A stretch of 64,000 nucleotides of DNA. Origin: Pseudomonas sp. B21-028. GTDB lineage: Bacteria; Pseudomonadota; Gammaproteobacteria; Pseudomonadales; Pseudomonadaceae. The notes under the pieces were generated by a model that saw only the letters and a list, made by a program, of their open reading frames with translations, had not been told where the DNA came from and ran no database searches. Positions 8,198 to 16,927 of this stretch are shown piece after piece. How positions within the stretch are numbered: position 1 is the first letter of the stretch; every line of letters begins with the position of its first letter. The DNA is taken from positions 496,001 through 560,000 of the forward strand of contig NZ_CP087184.1 of the NCBI RefSeq assembly GCF_024749045.1, in the 5' to 3' direction. Both the position numbers and the translations under genes were made by a program.

Positions 8198-9877
8198 TCA
8201 GGCATCAGCCGCCCCCAAGACAATCCGCCCACTGGAGCACGCCGCCGTATCATTGCGGTAGGCAAAGTACAGCTTGCCGCGCTCGCGGTCGAAGCGCAGA
8301 TGCAGCTGGATTTCATCGCCAGGACGTACCAGTTGCTGGAACTTCAACACTTCCATCCCGACGAAGCGCGGCGGCAGGTTCAGCAGTTGCCTGCCCAGGC
8401 TCAGGGCCCAGTCGACCTGCACCACGCCGGGCAGGACAGGGGCGCTGGGAAAGTGGCCGCTGAAGTACGCCAGGTCCGGTGGCACGACCAATTGCAGGTT
8501 CCATTCGCCGTCGGTCTCGACCTGCTCCAGCACGTCAGGCGTCTTTGGACGCGCTGCCATCAGCAGGGCTTCGACCTCGGCCTGGGGCAGCTTGCCCTGG
8601 GCGTTGAGGGGCAACTGGCGTAGCCAGCGCCAGCGCCGTGGCAGGGCCAGTGTCTCGCAATGCCCGCTCAGGTGACGACGCAACGCTTCGGTCACGGCGC
8701 GACGGCCCTGGTTACGCAAGGCGCGCAGGCCTGTTTCACTCAGTACCAACAGAGCGCCGAGGGAGGCGCGATTCTCCCGCACCACGCCCAGCCGCGCTTC
8801 GCTTACCCAGTCGTGGGTCATGAGTGCCTGTTCCAGCATTGGCAGGGAGATGCGCTTTTCTTCGAGCTTGACGATGCGGTCCAGGCGTCCGAGCAGTTCG
8901 AAGCGCCCATCGGCGTCAATCCGCGCTGCGTCTGCGGTGTGTTCCACGTGGCCGGGCGGCAGATAGGGCGAGACGATCAGCAAGGCGCCGTCGCTGTCCT
9001 GGCTCAGTTCGACACCGGCAAAGGGCAGCCACCGTTCATCACCCTGGCGCCAAGCGATGCCACCGGTTTCCGAACTGCCGAATATCTCCGTCGGCCATTG
9101 GCCCAGGCGCTGCCGCAGGCTCCGGGCGGCCTCGACCGGCAAGGCGCCGCCGGAGGAGAACACCCGACGCACGCTACTCAGGGCCGCCCAGTCGAGGTTG
9201 TCGCCCATGCGCTTGAGCAGCGCCGGGCTGGCGACCCAGGCGAAGACCGGGTGCTCGCGGCTGGCGCGTTGCAGGTCTTCCGGGAACGCCAATTGCCGGC
9301 GCACGAACGGCCGTCCGGCGCACAGCGGCCACAGCACCCGGAACAACAGCCCATAGATGTGCTGGGCGGCGACGCTGCCAATCATGCAGGCCGTGCCCAG
9401 GTCGTCGCCCCACAACTGCTCCAGGGCCTGGACTTCATTGCTCAACTGGCGCAGGTTTTTCTCGATGCGCTTGGGCTCGCCGCTGGAGCCGGAGGTGCAC
9501 AGGCTCAGCCAGCATTGGTCGAGGTCCAGCTCGACAGGCTCCAGGGGGGCCAGCCGCAGGTCGCCAGGCTGGGTGTCGCCAGGTTGGTCGGTCAGCCACA
9601 GGTCGACCTCGGCCGACCAGCGCTGGCGGGTCTGGGCCTGAAGGTCGGCCGGAAGCAGGACGCGCACCCCGGCACCCCAGGCACCGAGCAGGGCTATGGC
9701 CAGGTCGGCGGCGTCTTCCAGGTGCACGGCCATACGCTGTACACCGCGAGCGCGCAGGCCTGCGGCCAGGCACAGCGCCTCGTCCCGCAGCTGCGAATGA
9801 CTGAGCGCCGGATCGACTGCAACTGCGCGCTCCGGCTGAGCCTTGAGCAGCACCTGCTCAAGTTTTATCCAATTCAT
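8198..9877 (-). CDS. AMP-dependent acyl ligase fused to a FabZ/ApeI-like dehydratase (aryl-polyene operon)
   Basis: A 559-residue two-domain protein. Residues about 1-440 are an adenylate-forming ligase: phosphate loop [10 protein letters not shown] (127-136), FGSSETGG, and a [15 protein letters not shown] hinge. Residues about 460-559 are a hotdog dehydratase with [14 protein letters not shown] (471-484), where His475 matches the FabZ catalytic His. The ligase would load the aromatic starter (a cinnamate type) onto an acyl carrier protein; the dehydratase would form the polyene double bonds. In E. coli aryl-polyene systems these two functions are usually separate genes. ATG 9877 overlaps the preceding stop (ATGA); an upstream in-frame start lies inside that gene. 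Confidence 0.88.
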   Translation of the reverse strand: MNWIKLEQVLLKAQPERAVAVDPALSHSQLRDEALCLAAGLRARGVQRMAVHLEDAADLAIALLGAWGAGVRVLLPADLQAQTRQRWSAEVDLWLTDQPGDTQPGDLRLAPLEPVELDLDQCWLSLCTSGSSGEPKRIEKNLRQLSNEVQALEQLWGDDLGTACMIGSVAAQHIYGLLFRVLWPLCAGRPFVRRQLAFPEDLQRASREHPVFAWVASPALLKRMGDNLDWAALSSVRRVFSSGGALPVEAARSLRQRLGQWPTEIFGSSETGGIAWRQGDERWLPFAGVELSQDSDGALLIVSPYLPPGHVEHTADAARIDADGRFELLGRLDRIVKLEEKRISLPMLEQALMTHDWVSEARLGVVRENRASLGALLVLSETGLRALRNQGRRAVTEALRRHLSGHCETLALPRRWRWLRQLPLNAQGKLPQAEVEALLMAARPKTPDVLEQVETDGEWNLQLVVPPDLAYFSGHFPSAPVLPGVVQVDWALSLGRQLLNLPPRFVGMEVLKFQQLVRPGDEIQLHLRFDRERGKLYFAYRNDTAACSSGRIVLGAADA

Positions 9878-10434
9878 GGGCGGCCTCTTACCCTTTGTCG
9901 TATGAGCCATTCAATGGCAAACAGCAGCCCCATCAATCCGTAGGAAATCAGGCCGGTGTACAACATCCACCAACTCAGCGGTGCCCAGAGGGTCAGGGCG
10001 GCGGCGAGCAAACCGTTACACAGGAAAAACACACTCCAGGCCACCGTGACCTGGCGGGTATACACCACCGCTTTTGCCGGCAGTTGCGGCTCACGCAGGC
10101 GGGCTATGCGTTCGATCATCGGCGGGCCGTATTTCAGGCTCAGGGCGAATATCCCGAGCATGAAGGCACTGATCAGTACCGGATACCAACGCAGCAGGAG
10201 CGGGTTATCGAACAGCGCGAGCAACCCGCAGAACATGATCGCCGCGATCGCCATCCAGAAATTGCCCGGCCCGCCTTTGCCGAGCCTCCGGTTGACGAGC
10301 AAGGCCCGAGCCAGCCACAGGCTACCCAGCAGCAGTCCGAACTGCCAGGGGGCGAAATGCTCCATGCCGAAATACACCGCAAAGGGGTACAACAGGCCCG
10401 CCAATAGCAGGCCAAGGCCAATCAGCCGGCTCAT
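9874..10434 (-). CDS. COG4648-type inner-membrane protein (aryl-polyene operon)
   Basis: A 186-residue protein with about six hydrophobic segments, starting MSRLIGLGLLLAGLLYPFAVYFG and ending in a short basic tail ([11 protein letters not shown]). It resembles the small membrane proteins found in aryl-polyene clusters between the ligase and the acyl carrier proteins; their function is not established. Both ends overlap the neighbouring genes by 4 bp, so it is almost certainly part of the same transcript. No catalytic motif is visible. Confidence 0.75.
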   Translation of the reverse strand: MSRLIGLGLLLAGLLYPFAVYFGMEHFAPWQFGLLLGSLWLARALLVNRRLGKGGPGNFWMAIAAIMFCGLLALFDNPLLLRWYPVLISAFMLGIFALSLKYGPPMIERIARLREPQLPAKAVVYTRQVTVAWSVFFLCNGLLAAALTLWAPLSWWMLYTGLISYGLMGLLFAIEWLIRQRVRGRP

Positions 10435-10685
10435 GCGGCCGGTTGGACCAGTCGATAGACCGCCTCGACCACGTCGTTGACGGTGCGCACTGTCTTGAAT
10501 TCTTCGGCCGCGATTTTCTTCCCGGTCTGGCGCTTGATGTGGTCGATCAGATCGACTGCGTCGATGCTGTCGATTTCCAGGTCCTGATACAGGTTCGATT
10601 CCAGCGTCACGCGCTCAGGGTCCAGTTCGAAAAGCTCCACCAGGGCATCGCGCAGGGTGTTGAAAATGTCGTCACGAGTTTGCAT
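10431..10685 (-). CDS. Acyl carrier protein, second of a pair (aryl-polyene operon)
   Basis: An 84-residue acyl carrier protein. The phosphopantetheine attachment site is Ser40 in EIDSIDAVDLIDHI. Helical acidic flanks and length fit the family. It would hold the growing polyene chain as a thioester. It starts 9 bp after the stop of the other carrier protein gene and overlaps the membrane protein gene by 4 bp. Two distinct carrier proteins are the rule in aryl-polyene clusters, one thought to serve the starter and one elongation; which is which cannot be told from sequence alone. Confidence 0.9.
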   Translation of the reverse strand: MQTRDDIFNTLRDALVELFELDPERVTLESNLYQDLEIDSIDAVDLIDHIKRQTGKKIAAEEFKTVRTVNDVVEAVYRLVQPAA

Positions 10686-10694
10686 GGTCCGGTC

Positions 10695-10952
10695 TCAAGC
10701 GCGTTTTGCAGTGACGAAGGCCGCAAGGCTTGCCACATTGCTGAAATGGTTGCGGGTGTCCTTGGCGTCGGCATCTATCTTGATGCCGTACTGTTTCTGG
10801 ATCGCCAGGCCAAGCTCCAGGGCATCCACGGAGTCCAGGCCCAGGCCTTCTCCAAACAGGGTCTGGTGATCACCGATGTCGTCGACCTCGATGTCCTCCA
10901 GGCCGAGGGCGTCGATGATCAGCTGTTTGATGTCACGGTGCAGATCGCTCAT
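10695..10952 (-). CDS. Acyl carrier protein, first of a pair (aryl-polyene operon)
   Basis: An 85-residue carrier protein with the attachment Ser41 in LGLDSVDALELGLAI. ATG 10952 (MSDLHRDIKQ) is chosen; a longer in-frame start at 11012 would read well into the acyltransferase gene. As chosen it overlaps that gene by 20 bp. It differs clearly from the neighbouring carrier protein (DSVDALEL against DSIDAVDL), so this is not a recent duplication. Confidence 0.9.
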   Translation of the reverse strand: MSDLHRDIKQLIIDALGLEDIEVDDIGDHQTLFGEGLGLDSVDALELGLAIQKQYGIKIDADAKDTRNHFSNVASLAAFVTAKRA

Positions 10953-11742
10953 CTTCGGCGAGCTCCTTGATGAAATAGTGATGCAAAAAATCGTTGAGCC
11001 TGCGCGAAGCAAGGGGCGGTGGGCCGAGCGTGGTGAACGCTTGTGGATCTATATCGGCCCCCACGTGAAAACTGAAGTGCACGCGGCGTTGGGGAATGCG
11101 ATACCAGGGTTCGGCCTTGGTCAGGGTGGTCGGGCTGACCTTGATGGTCACGGGCGTAAGGATTTTCGCACCCCGCAGGGCGATGGCCGCGGCACCCCGA
11201 TGAAAGGCCGGCGCTTTGCCTGGCTGGGTGCGCGTACCCTCGGGGAACACGATCAGGGTCTGGCCATTCTTCAGGGCGTCGCTGGCGGCGTCGAGCATGT
11301 CCATGCTGCCGTCGTTGCTGATGTACTGGGTGGAGCGCAACGGGCCGCGGGTGAAGGGATTGTCCCAGAGGCTTTGCTTGACCACGCAGTTGGCATCGCG
11401 CACCAGTCCGATCAGAAACACCACGTCGATCAGCGACGGATGATTGGCGATGATCATCTGCCCGGGCCGGCCGAGTTTGTCTGCCCCGTCGATCTGATAG
11501 GTGAGCACGCCGGTGCGGGCCATGAACCGGATGAAGAACCAGAACAGCCGTCCAACCGTGCGCCGGGCCCGTTGCCGATGGACCTCGGGATCGCCGGGCC
11601 ACCAGGCCAGCAGCGGAAACACCAGCAACCGCAGGCACAGCCCGCCCAGCCCGAACAGGGCGAAGCTTGCGGCGGTCGCGAGCAGGCGCCAGTAATAGGC
11701 GTCGCGATGCTTGCCGGTCACCGGTTGCGTTGCCAGGTCCAT
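10933..11742 (-). CDS. PlsC-type 1-acyl-glycerol-3-phosphate acyltransferase-like (aryl-polyene operon)
   Basis: A 269-residue membrane-associated acyltransferase. A hydrophobic N-terminal segment (about residues 20-50) is followed by the catalytic HX4D motif at H101-PSLI-D106 and the FPEGTR motif at 166-171, which binds the phosphate of the acceptor. Such enzymes in aryl-polyene clusters are thought to build the lipid anchor. ATG 11742 has GGAAG about 8 bp upstream; it overlaps the ketosynthase-like gene by 25 bp. Longer starts read only shadow sequence. Confidence 0.87.
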   Translation of the reverse strand: MDLATQPVTGKHRDAYYWRLLATAASFALFGLGGLCLRLLVFPLLAWWPGDPEVHRQRARRTVGRLFWFFIRFMARTGVLTYQIDGADKLGRPGQMIIANHPSLIDVVFLIGLVRDANCVVKQSLWDNPFTRGPLRSTQYISNDGSMDMLDAASDALKNGQTLIVFPEGTRTQPGKAPAFHRGAAAIALRGAKILTPVTIKVSPTTLTKAEPWYRIPQRRVHFSFHVGADIDPQAFTTLGPPPLASRRLNDFLHHYFIKELAEDERSAP

Positions 11743-12446
11743 ACACGATTCTTCCAGGCATGTTGGCAGGTGGTTTCGTTGTTCAGCAGCGTACGCAGCA
11801 GATCCAGGGCATGGGGCCAGTCGCTGCCCGGCGGTTGAACCTCCGGGGTGGACAGGGCCAGTTGCCAGTCGTCGCCCCGGGTCAGCAGAAGCCCCATCGC
11901 ATAGGGAAACGGTACGTCGTCGACCCAAGGCGCATAGACCTGGGGCGGTTGTTCTTCGGTGATCACCAGCAATACCGCTGGTGCACCTTCATTCAACAGC
12001 GCGGCGGCTTCCAGTACACCATGTTCCAGCCCGTCGCCGGTGGCGGCCAGGGCGGTCATCTCGCTGGTTTCGTTGCGCATGATCGACCACAGGCCGATCA
12101 CTGCGTTATGCACCGACAGGCTGAACTGGGTGGGCGACAACGGCTGGTCGGCTGCCAGGTCCTTGAGGATCTCGAACGTGCGCGGGGTTTCGCCGTGGCG
12201 GGAAATAAAGACCAACGGCAGGTTCGGCCGGCCTTCGGCCAGGGGCCAGCCGACGCTGAAGGCCATCCGCGCCAGGCGGCTGAGACGGCGGCGCTGCATG
12301 GCCGGCAGGAACGAGACATCGGGGGCGACATCGTTGGCGGGCAATATCACCGGCTGTCGGCTCCACGCCTGCCAGTCGTCCACGCTTTCGAGCCCAGGGG
12401 CCCATGCGCGCCATTGGGCGATATTGAAATTGAGCAAAAGATTCAT
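11718..12446 (-). CDS. Ketosynthase N-terminal-like protein, first gene of the aryl-polyene operon
   Basis: A 242-residue protein matching the short beta-ketoacyl synthase-like family that opens many aryl-polyene operons. It shows RRRLSRLARMAFSVGWPL and VFISRHGETPRTFEIL, where a ketosynthase N-terminal half would lie, and then SPTQFSLSVHNAVIGLWSI. The C-terminal His residues of a full ketosynthase are absent because the protein ends at about the half-length point. It may act as a chain-length factor or partner subunit; the role is inferred. AGGGGTGGG sits directly before the ATG at 12446. Confidence 0.8.
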   Translation of the reverse strand: MNLLLNFNIAQWRAWAPGLESVDDWQAWSRQPVILPANDVAPDVSFLPAMQRRRLSRLARMAFSVGWPLAEGRPNLPLVFISRHGETPRTFEILKDLAADQPLSPTQFSLSVHNAVIGLWSIMRNETSEMTALAATGDGLEHGVLEAAALLNEGAPAVLLVITEEQPPQVYAPWVDDVPFPYAMGLLLTRGDDWQLALSTPEVQPPGSDWPHALDLLRTLLNNETTCQHAWKNRVWTWQRNR

Positions 12447-12794
12447 CCCACCCCTGCGGGCTTTTTATTGTCACGGTTCAGTGGTTTGACCCGCGTTCAA
12501 CCCAGCATGGCCTTGCGACCCAAATGGCGCGCATTATCCCGGTGCCGTTGGCTTGTAGCAAACAATGGTTACATTTAAGCGGGAAAACCTGACGGTGGGT
12601 TCGTCCCGGCTCGGCCATCTCATTATTGCGATTATGCCCAAGCTGTCTGTCAGTTGCTTCCGTCATCCTCCTGGCGAATTGACGCTTATTGACCGGAAAA
12701 AGCCACTAACGCTGTAGGCCATCCGTGTTGAAGGTAGCGAAGCGGTGTCATCGCCTACTACACTCGGGGATCTTTGATACACGGAGGTTTTGAC
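12447..12794. other. Divergent intergenic region between the aryl-polyene operon and parA
   Basis: A 348-bp non-coding region. It holds the candidate promoter of the minus-strand operon at 12533-12561. GTGTCATCGCCTAC near 12746 lies in a weak partly palindromic stretch (GTAGCGA...TCGCCTAC), and ACGGAGG at 12781 is the ribosome site for parA. No convincing plus-strand sigma-70 promoter was found by eye, and no RNA gene was recognised. Confidence 0.6.
12533..12561 (-). promoter_or_regulatory. Candidate sigma-70 promoter of the aryl-polyene operon
   Basis: Read on the minus strand, TTGCTA (12561-12556) and GATAAT (12538-12533) are separated by exactly 17 bp. They match the -35 and -10 consensus at four and five of six positions. 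Transcription would start near 12526, about 80 bp before the first gene. Confidence 0.55.
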
Positions 12795-13565
12795 ATGCGG
12801 CGCGTGGTATTCAATCAGAAAGGTGGCGTGGGCAAGTCCAGCATCGCCTGCAATCTGGCGGCCGTCAGTGCCAGCGAAGGGTATCGCACGTTGTTGGTTG
12901 ACCTGGATGCACAGGCCAATTCCACCCAATACCTGACCGGCCTCACCGGCGACGACATCCCCATGGGCATTGCCGAATTCTTCAAGCAAACCCTGTCGTC
13001 CGGCCCCTTTTCGAAGAAGAACAAGGTCGATATCTACGAAACGCCGTTCGATAACCTGCATGTCATCACCGCCACTGCCGAGCTGACGGATCTGCAGCCC
13101 AAGCTTGAGGCGAAACACAAGATCAACAAGCTGCGCAAACTGCTCGAAGAGTTGGACGAGGATTACGATCGGATTTACCTGGATACGCCGCCGGCTCTGA
13201 ATTTCTATGCGGTTTCAGCGTTGATTGCGGCAGATCGGGTATTGATCCCGTTCGATTGCGACAGTTTTTCCCGTCAGGCGTTGTATGGCCTGCTGGCGGA
13301 AATCGAAGAACTCAAGGAGGACCATAATGAGGGCCTGGAGATCGAAGGCATCGTGGTCAATCAGTTCCAGGCCCGGGCCAGCCTGCCGCAACAGATACTC
13401 GACGAACTGATCGCCGAGGGCTTGCCGGTGCTGCCGGTGTACCTGAGCAGTTCGGTGCGCATGCGTGAATCCCATCAGGCCAGCCTCCCGCTGATTCACC
13501 TGGACGCACGGCACAAGCTGACCCAGCAGTTCGTGGAGTTGCATGGGTTGCTGGAAAACGCCTGA
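12795..13565 (+). CDS. ParA-family ATPase, no ParB partner
   Basis: A 256-residue ParA/Soj-like ATPase. The deviant Walker A motif KGGVGKSS is at residues 9-16, LLVDLDAQANS is the Walker A-prime/switch I area, and YLDTPPALN is the Walker B region. It lacks an N-terminal helix-turn-helix, so it resembles chromosomal orphan ParA proteins that position cell structures rather than plasmid type Ia ParA. ATG 12795 has ACGGAGG upstream; the earlier TTG in frame is less likely. No parB-like gene or parS-like repeat is near. What it positions is unknown. Confidence 0.88.
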   Translation: MRRVVFNQKGGVGKSSIACNLAAVSASEGYRTLLVDLDAQANSTQYLTGLTGDDIPMGIAEFFKQTLSSGPFSKKNKVDIYETPFDNLHVITATAELTDLQPKLEAKHKINKLRKLLEELDEDYDRIYLDTPPALNFYAVSALIAADRVLIPFDCDSFSRQALYGLLAEIEELKEDHNEGLEIEGIVVNQFQARASLPQQILDELIAEGLPVLPVYLSSSVRMRESHQASLPLIHLDARHKLTQQFVELHGLLENA

Positions 13566-13586
13566 TCAACAGGCTTCTGCCGCCCA

Positions 13587-13674
13587 TGTGGGAGCGAGCC
13601 TGCTCGCGATAGCGGACTGACAGGCACATTGATGTTGAATGTGCCTGCGCATCGCGAGCAGGCTCGCTCCCACA
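13587..13674. repeat. REPIN: two inverted REP copies with palindromic spacer
   Basis: The 24-bp arm TGTGGGAGCGAGCCTGCTCG... at 13587-13610 is exactly reverse-complemented at 13651-13674. The spacer itself contains CAGGCACATT (13621-13630) paired with AATGTGCCTG (13638-13647). The whole unit can fold into one long hairpin. It lies between the convergent parA and trxC genes and may act as a bidirectional transcript end. Confidence 0.92.
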
Positions 13675-13685
13675 ATGAAGTAGCT

Positions 13686-14120
13686 TCAGATCCCCTGGCT
13701 GCGCAGCCAGCTCATCAATTGCGGCAAGGGCAACGCTCCGCTCTGGCGCGCGACCTCCTTGCCATTCCTGAACAGGATCAGACTGGGAATCGAGCGAATC
13801 CCCAGCTGTGCCGACAGCTGGGGATTGGCTTCGCTGTCGAGCTTGGCCAGCCGGCATTTGCCGGTCAGTTGCGTGGCAGCCTGCTCGAATACCGGCGCAA
13901 AGGATTTGCAGGGCCCGCACCAATCCGCCCACACATCCACCAACAGCGGCAGGTCGCCCTTGACCTGGCTGGCGTAGTCACCCTGTTTCAGTTCGAACGG
14001 CTTGTCCAATAGCACCGGGGCCTTGCAGCGCCCGCACTTGGGCTGGTCGCCCAAACGTTCGGCAGCCAGGCGATTGAGCCCGTTGCAATGGGGGCAGGGA
14101 ATCAGCATCGGCTCAGACAT
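13686..14120 (-). CDS. trxC: Thioredoxin 2
   Basis: A 144-residue cytoplasmic thioredoxin. An N-terminal zinc-binding pair of CxxC motifs (C9-C12 and C29-C32) precedes the thioredoxin domain with the redox site W67-C-G-P-C71. The extra zinc domain distinguishes trxC from trxA. It reduces protein disulphides and is usually induced by oxidative stress; no OxyR site was assessed. ATG 14120 has GGAG 6 bp upstream; an in-frame TTG 12 bp earlier is less likely. Confidence 0.95.
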   Translation of the reverse strand: MSEPMLIPCPHCNGLNRLAAERLGDQPKCGRCKAPVLLDKPFELKQGDYASQVKGDLPLLVDVWADWCGPCKSFAPVFEQAATQLTGKCRLAKLDSEANPQLSAQLGIRSIPSLILFRNGKEVARQSGALPLPQLMSWLRSQGI

Positions 14121-14267
14121 GGTGGGCTCCAAAAAACAGTCATGACGCTGATCTGGTGTCGCCGAGGCGGTTTATCAAGGTTGCCATTCATCAGATGCGC
14201 CGCACTGACGCCCTTCGATGGCCTCAAAAAGACCACAACGCATCTGTTCGCAACCCAAGGAGGTCCC

Positions 14268-14546
14268 ATGAGCCATCCTCGAGAACCTGTCACGCACGCA
14301 CCGCAGGACAACCCCAACGACGACGGCTGGGTACTCGGCACCGCCGGTCGCGACGAAGACCCGAACGCCGCTCCAGCCTATGCCATTGATCGTCGTCACG
14401 AACGAGACGAACTGACCCCGGAAGATGCCCGCGGCCTGCCCGGCTATCCCGAGAAAAAAACGCCGGCCAAACCAACTGACAAGGATGCCGCAGAGGCAGA
14501 GCCGGGAATCGAGACGCCTGAGCAGGGGAACGATAAGGTCGGGTAA
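14268..14546 (+). CDS. Small acidic, probably disordered hypothetical protein
   Basis: A 92-residue protein rich in Asp, Glu, Pro and Lys with almost no hydrophobic core. Segments include PQDNPNDDGWVLGTAGRDED and RRHERDELTPEDARGLPG. A strong AAGGAGG lies just before the ATG at 14268, which supports translation. No domain is recognised. The charge pattern recalls small stress-associated hydrophilic proteins, but no function is claimed. It is divergent from trxC and 168 bp upstream of higB. Confidence 0.65.
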   Translation: MSHPREPVTHAPQDNPNDDGWVLGTAGRDEDPNAAPAYAIDRRHERDELTPEDARGLPGYPEKKTPAKPTDKDAAEAEPGIETPEQGNDKVG

Positions 14547-14647
14547 GCGGGTTTCTTCATATCTGCTCACATCTTTTAAGTGAGGCCTCAACTTTCAGAT
14601 AGCTAGGCTGAGTAGGACGGCAGCCTAGCGTCTGCCTCTTCGGTTTA

Positions 14648-14662
14648 ATCGCAATTTGCGAT
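14648..14662. promoter_or_regulatory. Candidate HigA operator
   Basis: ATCGCAA-T-TTGCGAT is a perfect 7-bp inverted repeat with a one-base spacer, 53 bp before the higB start. A half copy (ATGCGAT) recurs at 14697-14703. Position and symmetry fit autorepression of the toxin-antitoxin operon by HigA. Confidence 0.5.
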
Positions 14663-14714
14663 ACTCCGAATTTGTGTTTAACTCCTCCATAGCAAAATGC
14701 GATAAGGACGTTGC

Positions 14715-15011
14715 ATGCATGTGATCACTGAGAAGCGCATTTGGGAAGCAAAGGAGAGGTGGCCACGCTCGGCCGGTGCATTGGACCAATGGTATCGACT
14801 GATCAAGCGCAACAGTCCGTCGGACTTCGCAGCGATGAAGGCCATTTTTCCCGCCACCGATAAAGTCGGCCCGCTGCATGTTTTTGATATTGGTGGAAAC
14901 AAGTTGCGCCTGATCGCTGTGGTTCGATACCGGCCTCAGCGCTTGTACATCAAATGTGTGCTGGATCATCAAGAATACGACAGAGGCAAGTGGAAGGAGG
15001 AAAGGGAATGA
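14715..15011 (+). CDS. higB: HigB-type mRNA interferase toxin
   Basis: A 98-residue protein of the HigB_toxin/RelE-like family. It begins MHVITEKRIWEAKERWP and contains GPLHVFDIGGNKLRLIAVVRYRPQ, split between residues 51 and 75, which carries the IGGNKYRLI-type strand of ribosome-dependent HigB toxins. It should cleave mRNA on the ribosome when not bound by HigA. The gene comes before its antitoxin gene, the usual hig order, and the two overlap by 4 bp (ATGA). Confidence 0.85.
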   Translation: MHVITEKRIWEAKERWPRSAGALDQWYRLIKRNSPSDFAAMKAIFPATDKVGPLHVFDIGGNKLRLIAVVRYRPQRLYIKCVLDHQEYDRGKWKEERE

Positions 15012-15409
15012 GTGCGCTAATAGAACAAGTGGCCGCCCATTGGGAGTTTGTCTCGCCTCTGCTGCGCAAACCCAAGGACGAAGAGGATTACGATCGGCTG
15101 GCCGGTGCTCTTGATGAGTTGCTGGAGCGGGTGGGTGAAGATGAGGCACATCCGTTGATGAGCCTGGTGGACATCATTGGAGAATGGATCGAGGCCTGGG
15201 ACCATCAACACCGGCCCATGCCCAAGGCTAGCGGTGTCGAGGCGCTTCGTTATCTGATGCGCGAGCACGGCATGAGCCAGAGTGATTTGCCGGGCGTAGG
15301 TACCCAGTCGGTAGTTTCGGAAATATTGAGTGGCAAGCGTCAGCTCAACTTGCGGCAGATCCGCTGGTTGGCCGAGCGCTTTGGCGTATCGGTCGAGACC
15401 TTCATCTGA
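15008..15409 (+). CDS. higA: HigA-type antitoxin and transcriptional repressor
   Basis: A 133-residue protein. The N-terminal half (residues about 1-75) is acidic and helical, probably the toxin-binding part. The C-terminal half carries an Xre-type helix-turn-helix: LRYLMREHGMSQSDLPGVG, then SVVSEILSGKRQLNLRQIRWL. It neutralises HigB and is expected to bind the operator upstream of higB. ATG 15008 overlaps the toxin stop; GGAGGAAAGGG precedes it. Confidence 0.87.
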   Translation: MSALIEQVAAHWEFVSPLLRKPKDEEDYDRLAGALDELLERVGEDEAHPLMSLVDIIGEWIEAWDHQHRPMPKASGVEALRYLMREHGMSQSDLPGVGTQSVVSEILSGKRQLNLRQIRWLAERFGVSVETFI

Positions 15410-15427
15410 TGATCTCGCCACAGGCAT

Positions 15428-16927
<1,500 letters not shown>

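Noticed and set aside
12478..13118. Small minus-strand frames in the parA promoter region and inside parA
   Set aside because: They run antisense to parA or across the intergenic region, with no ribosome site or conserved motif.
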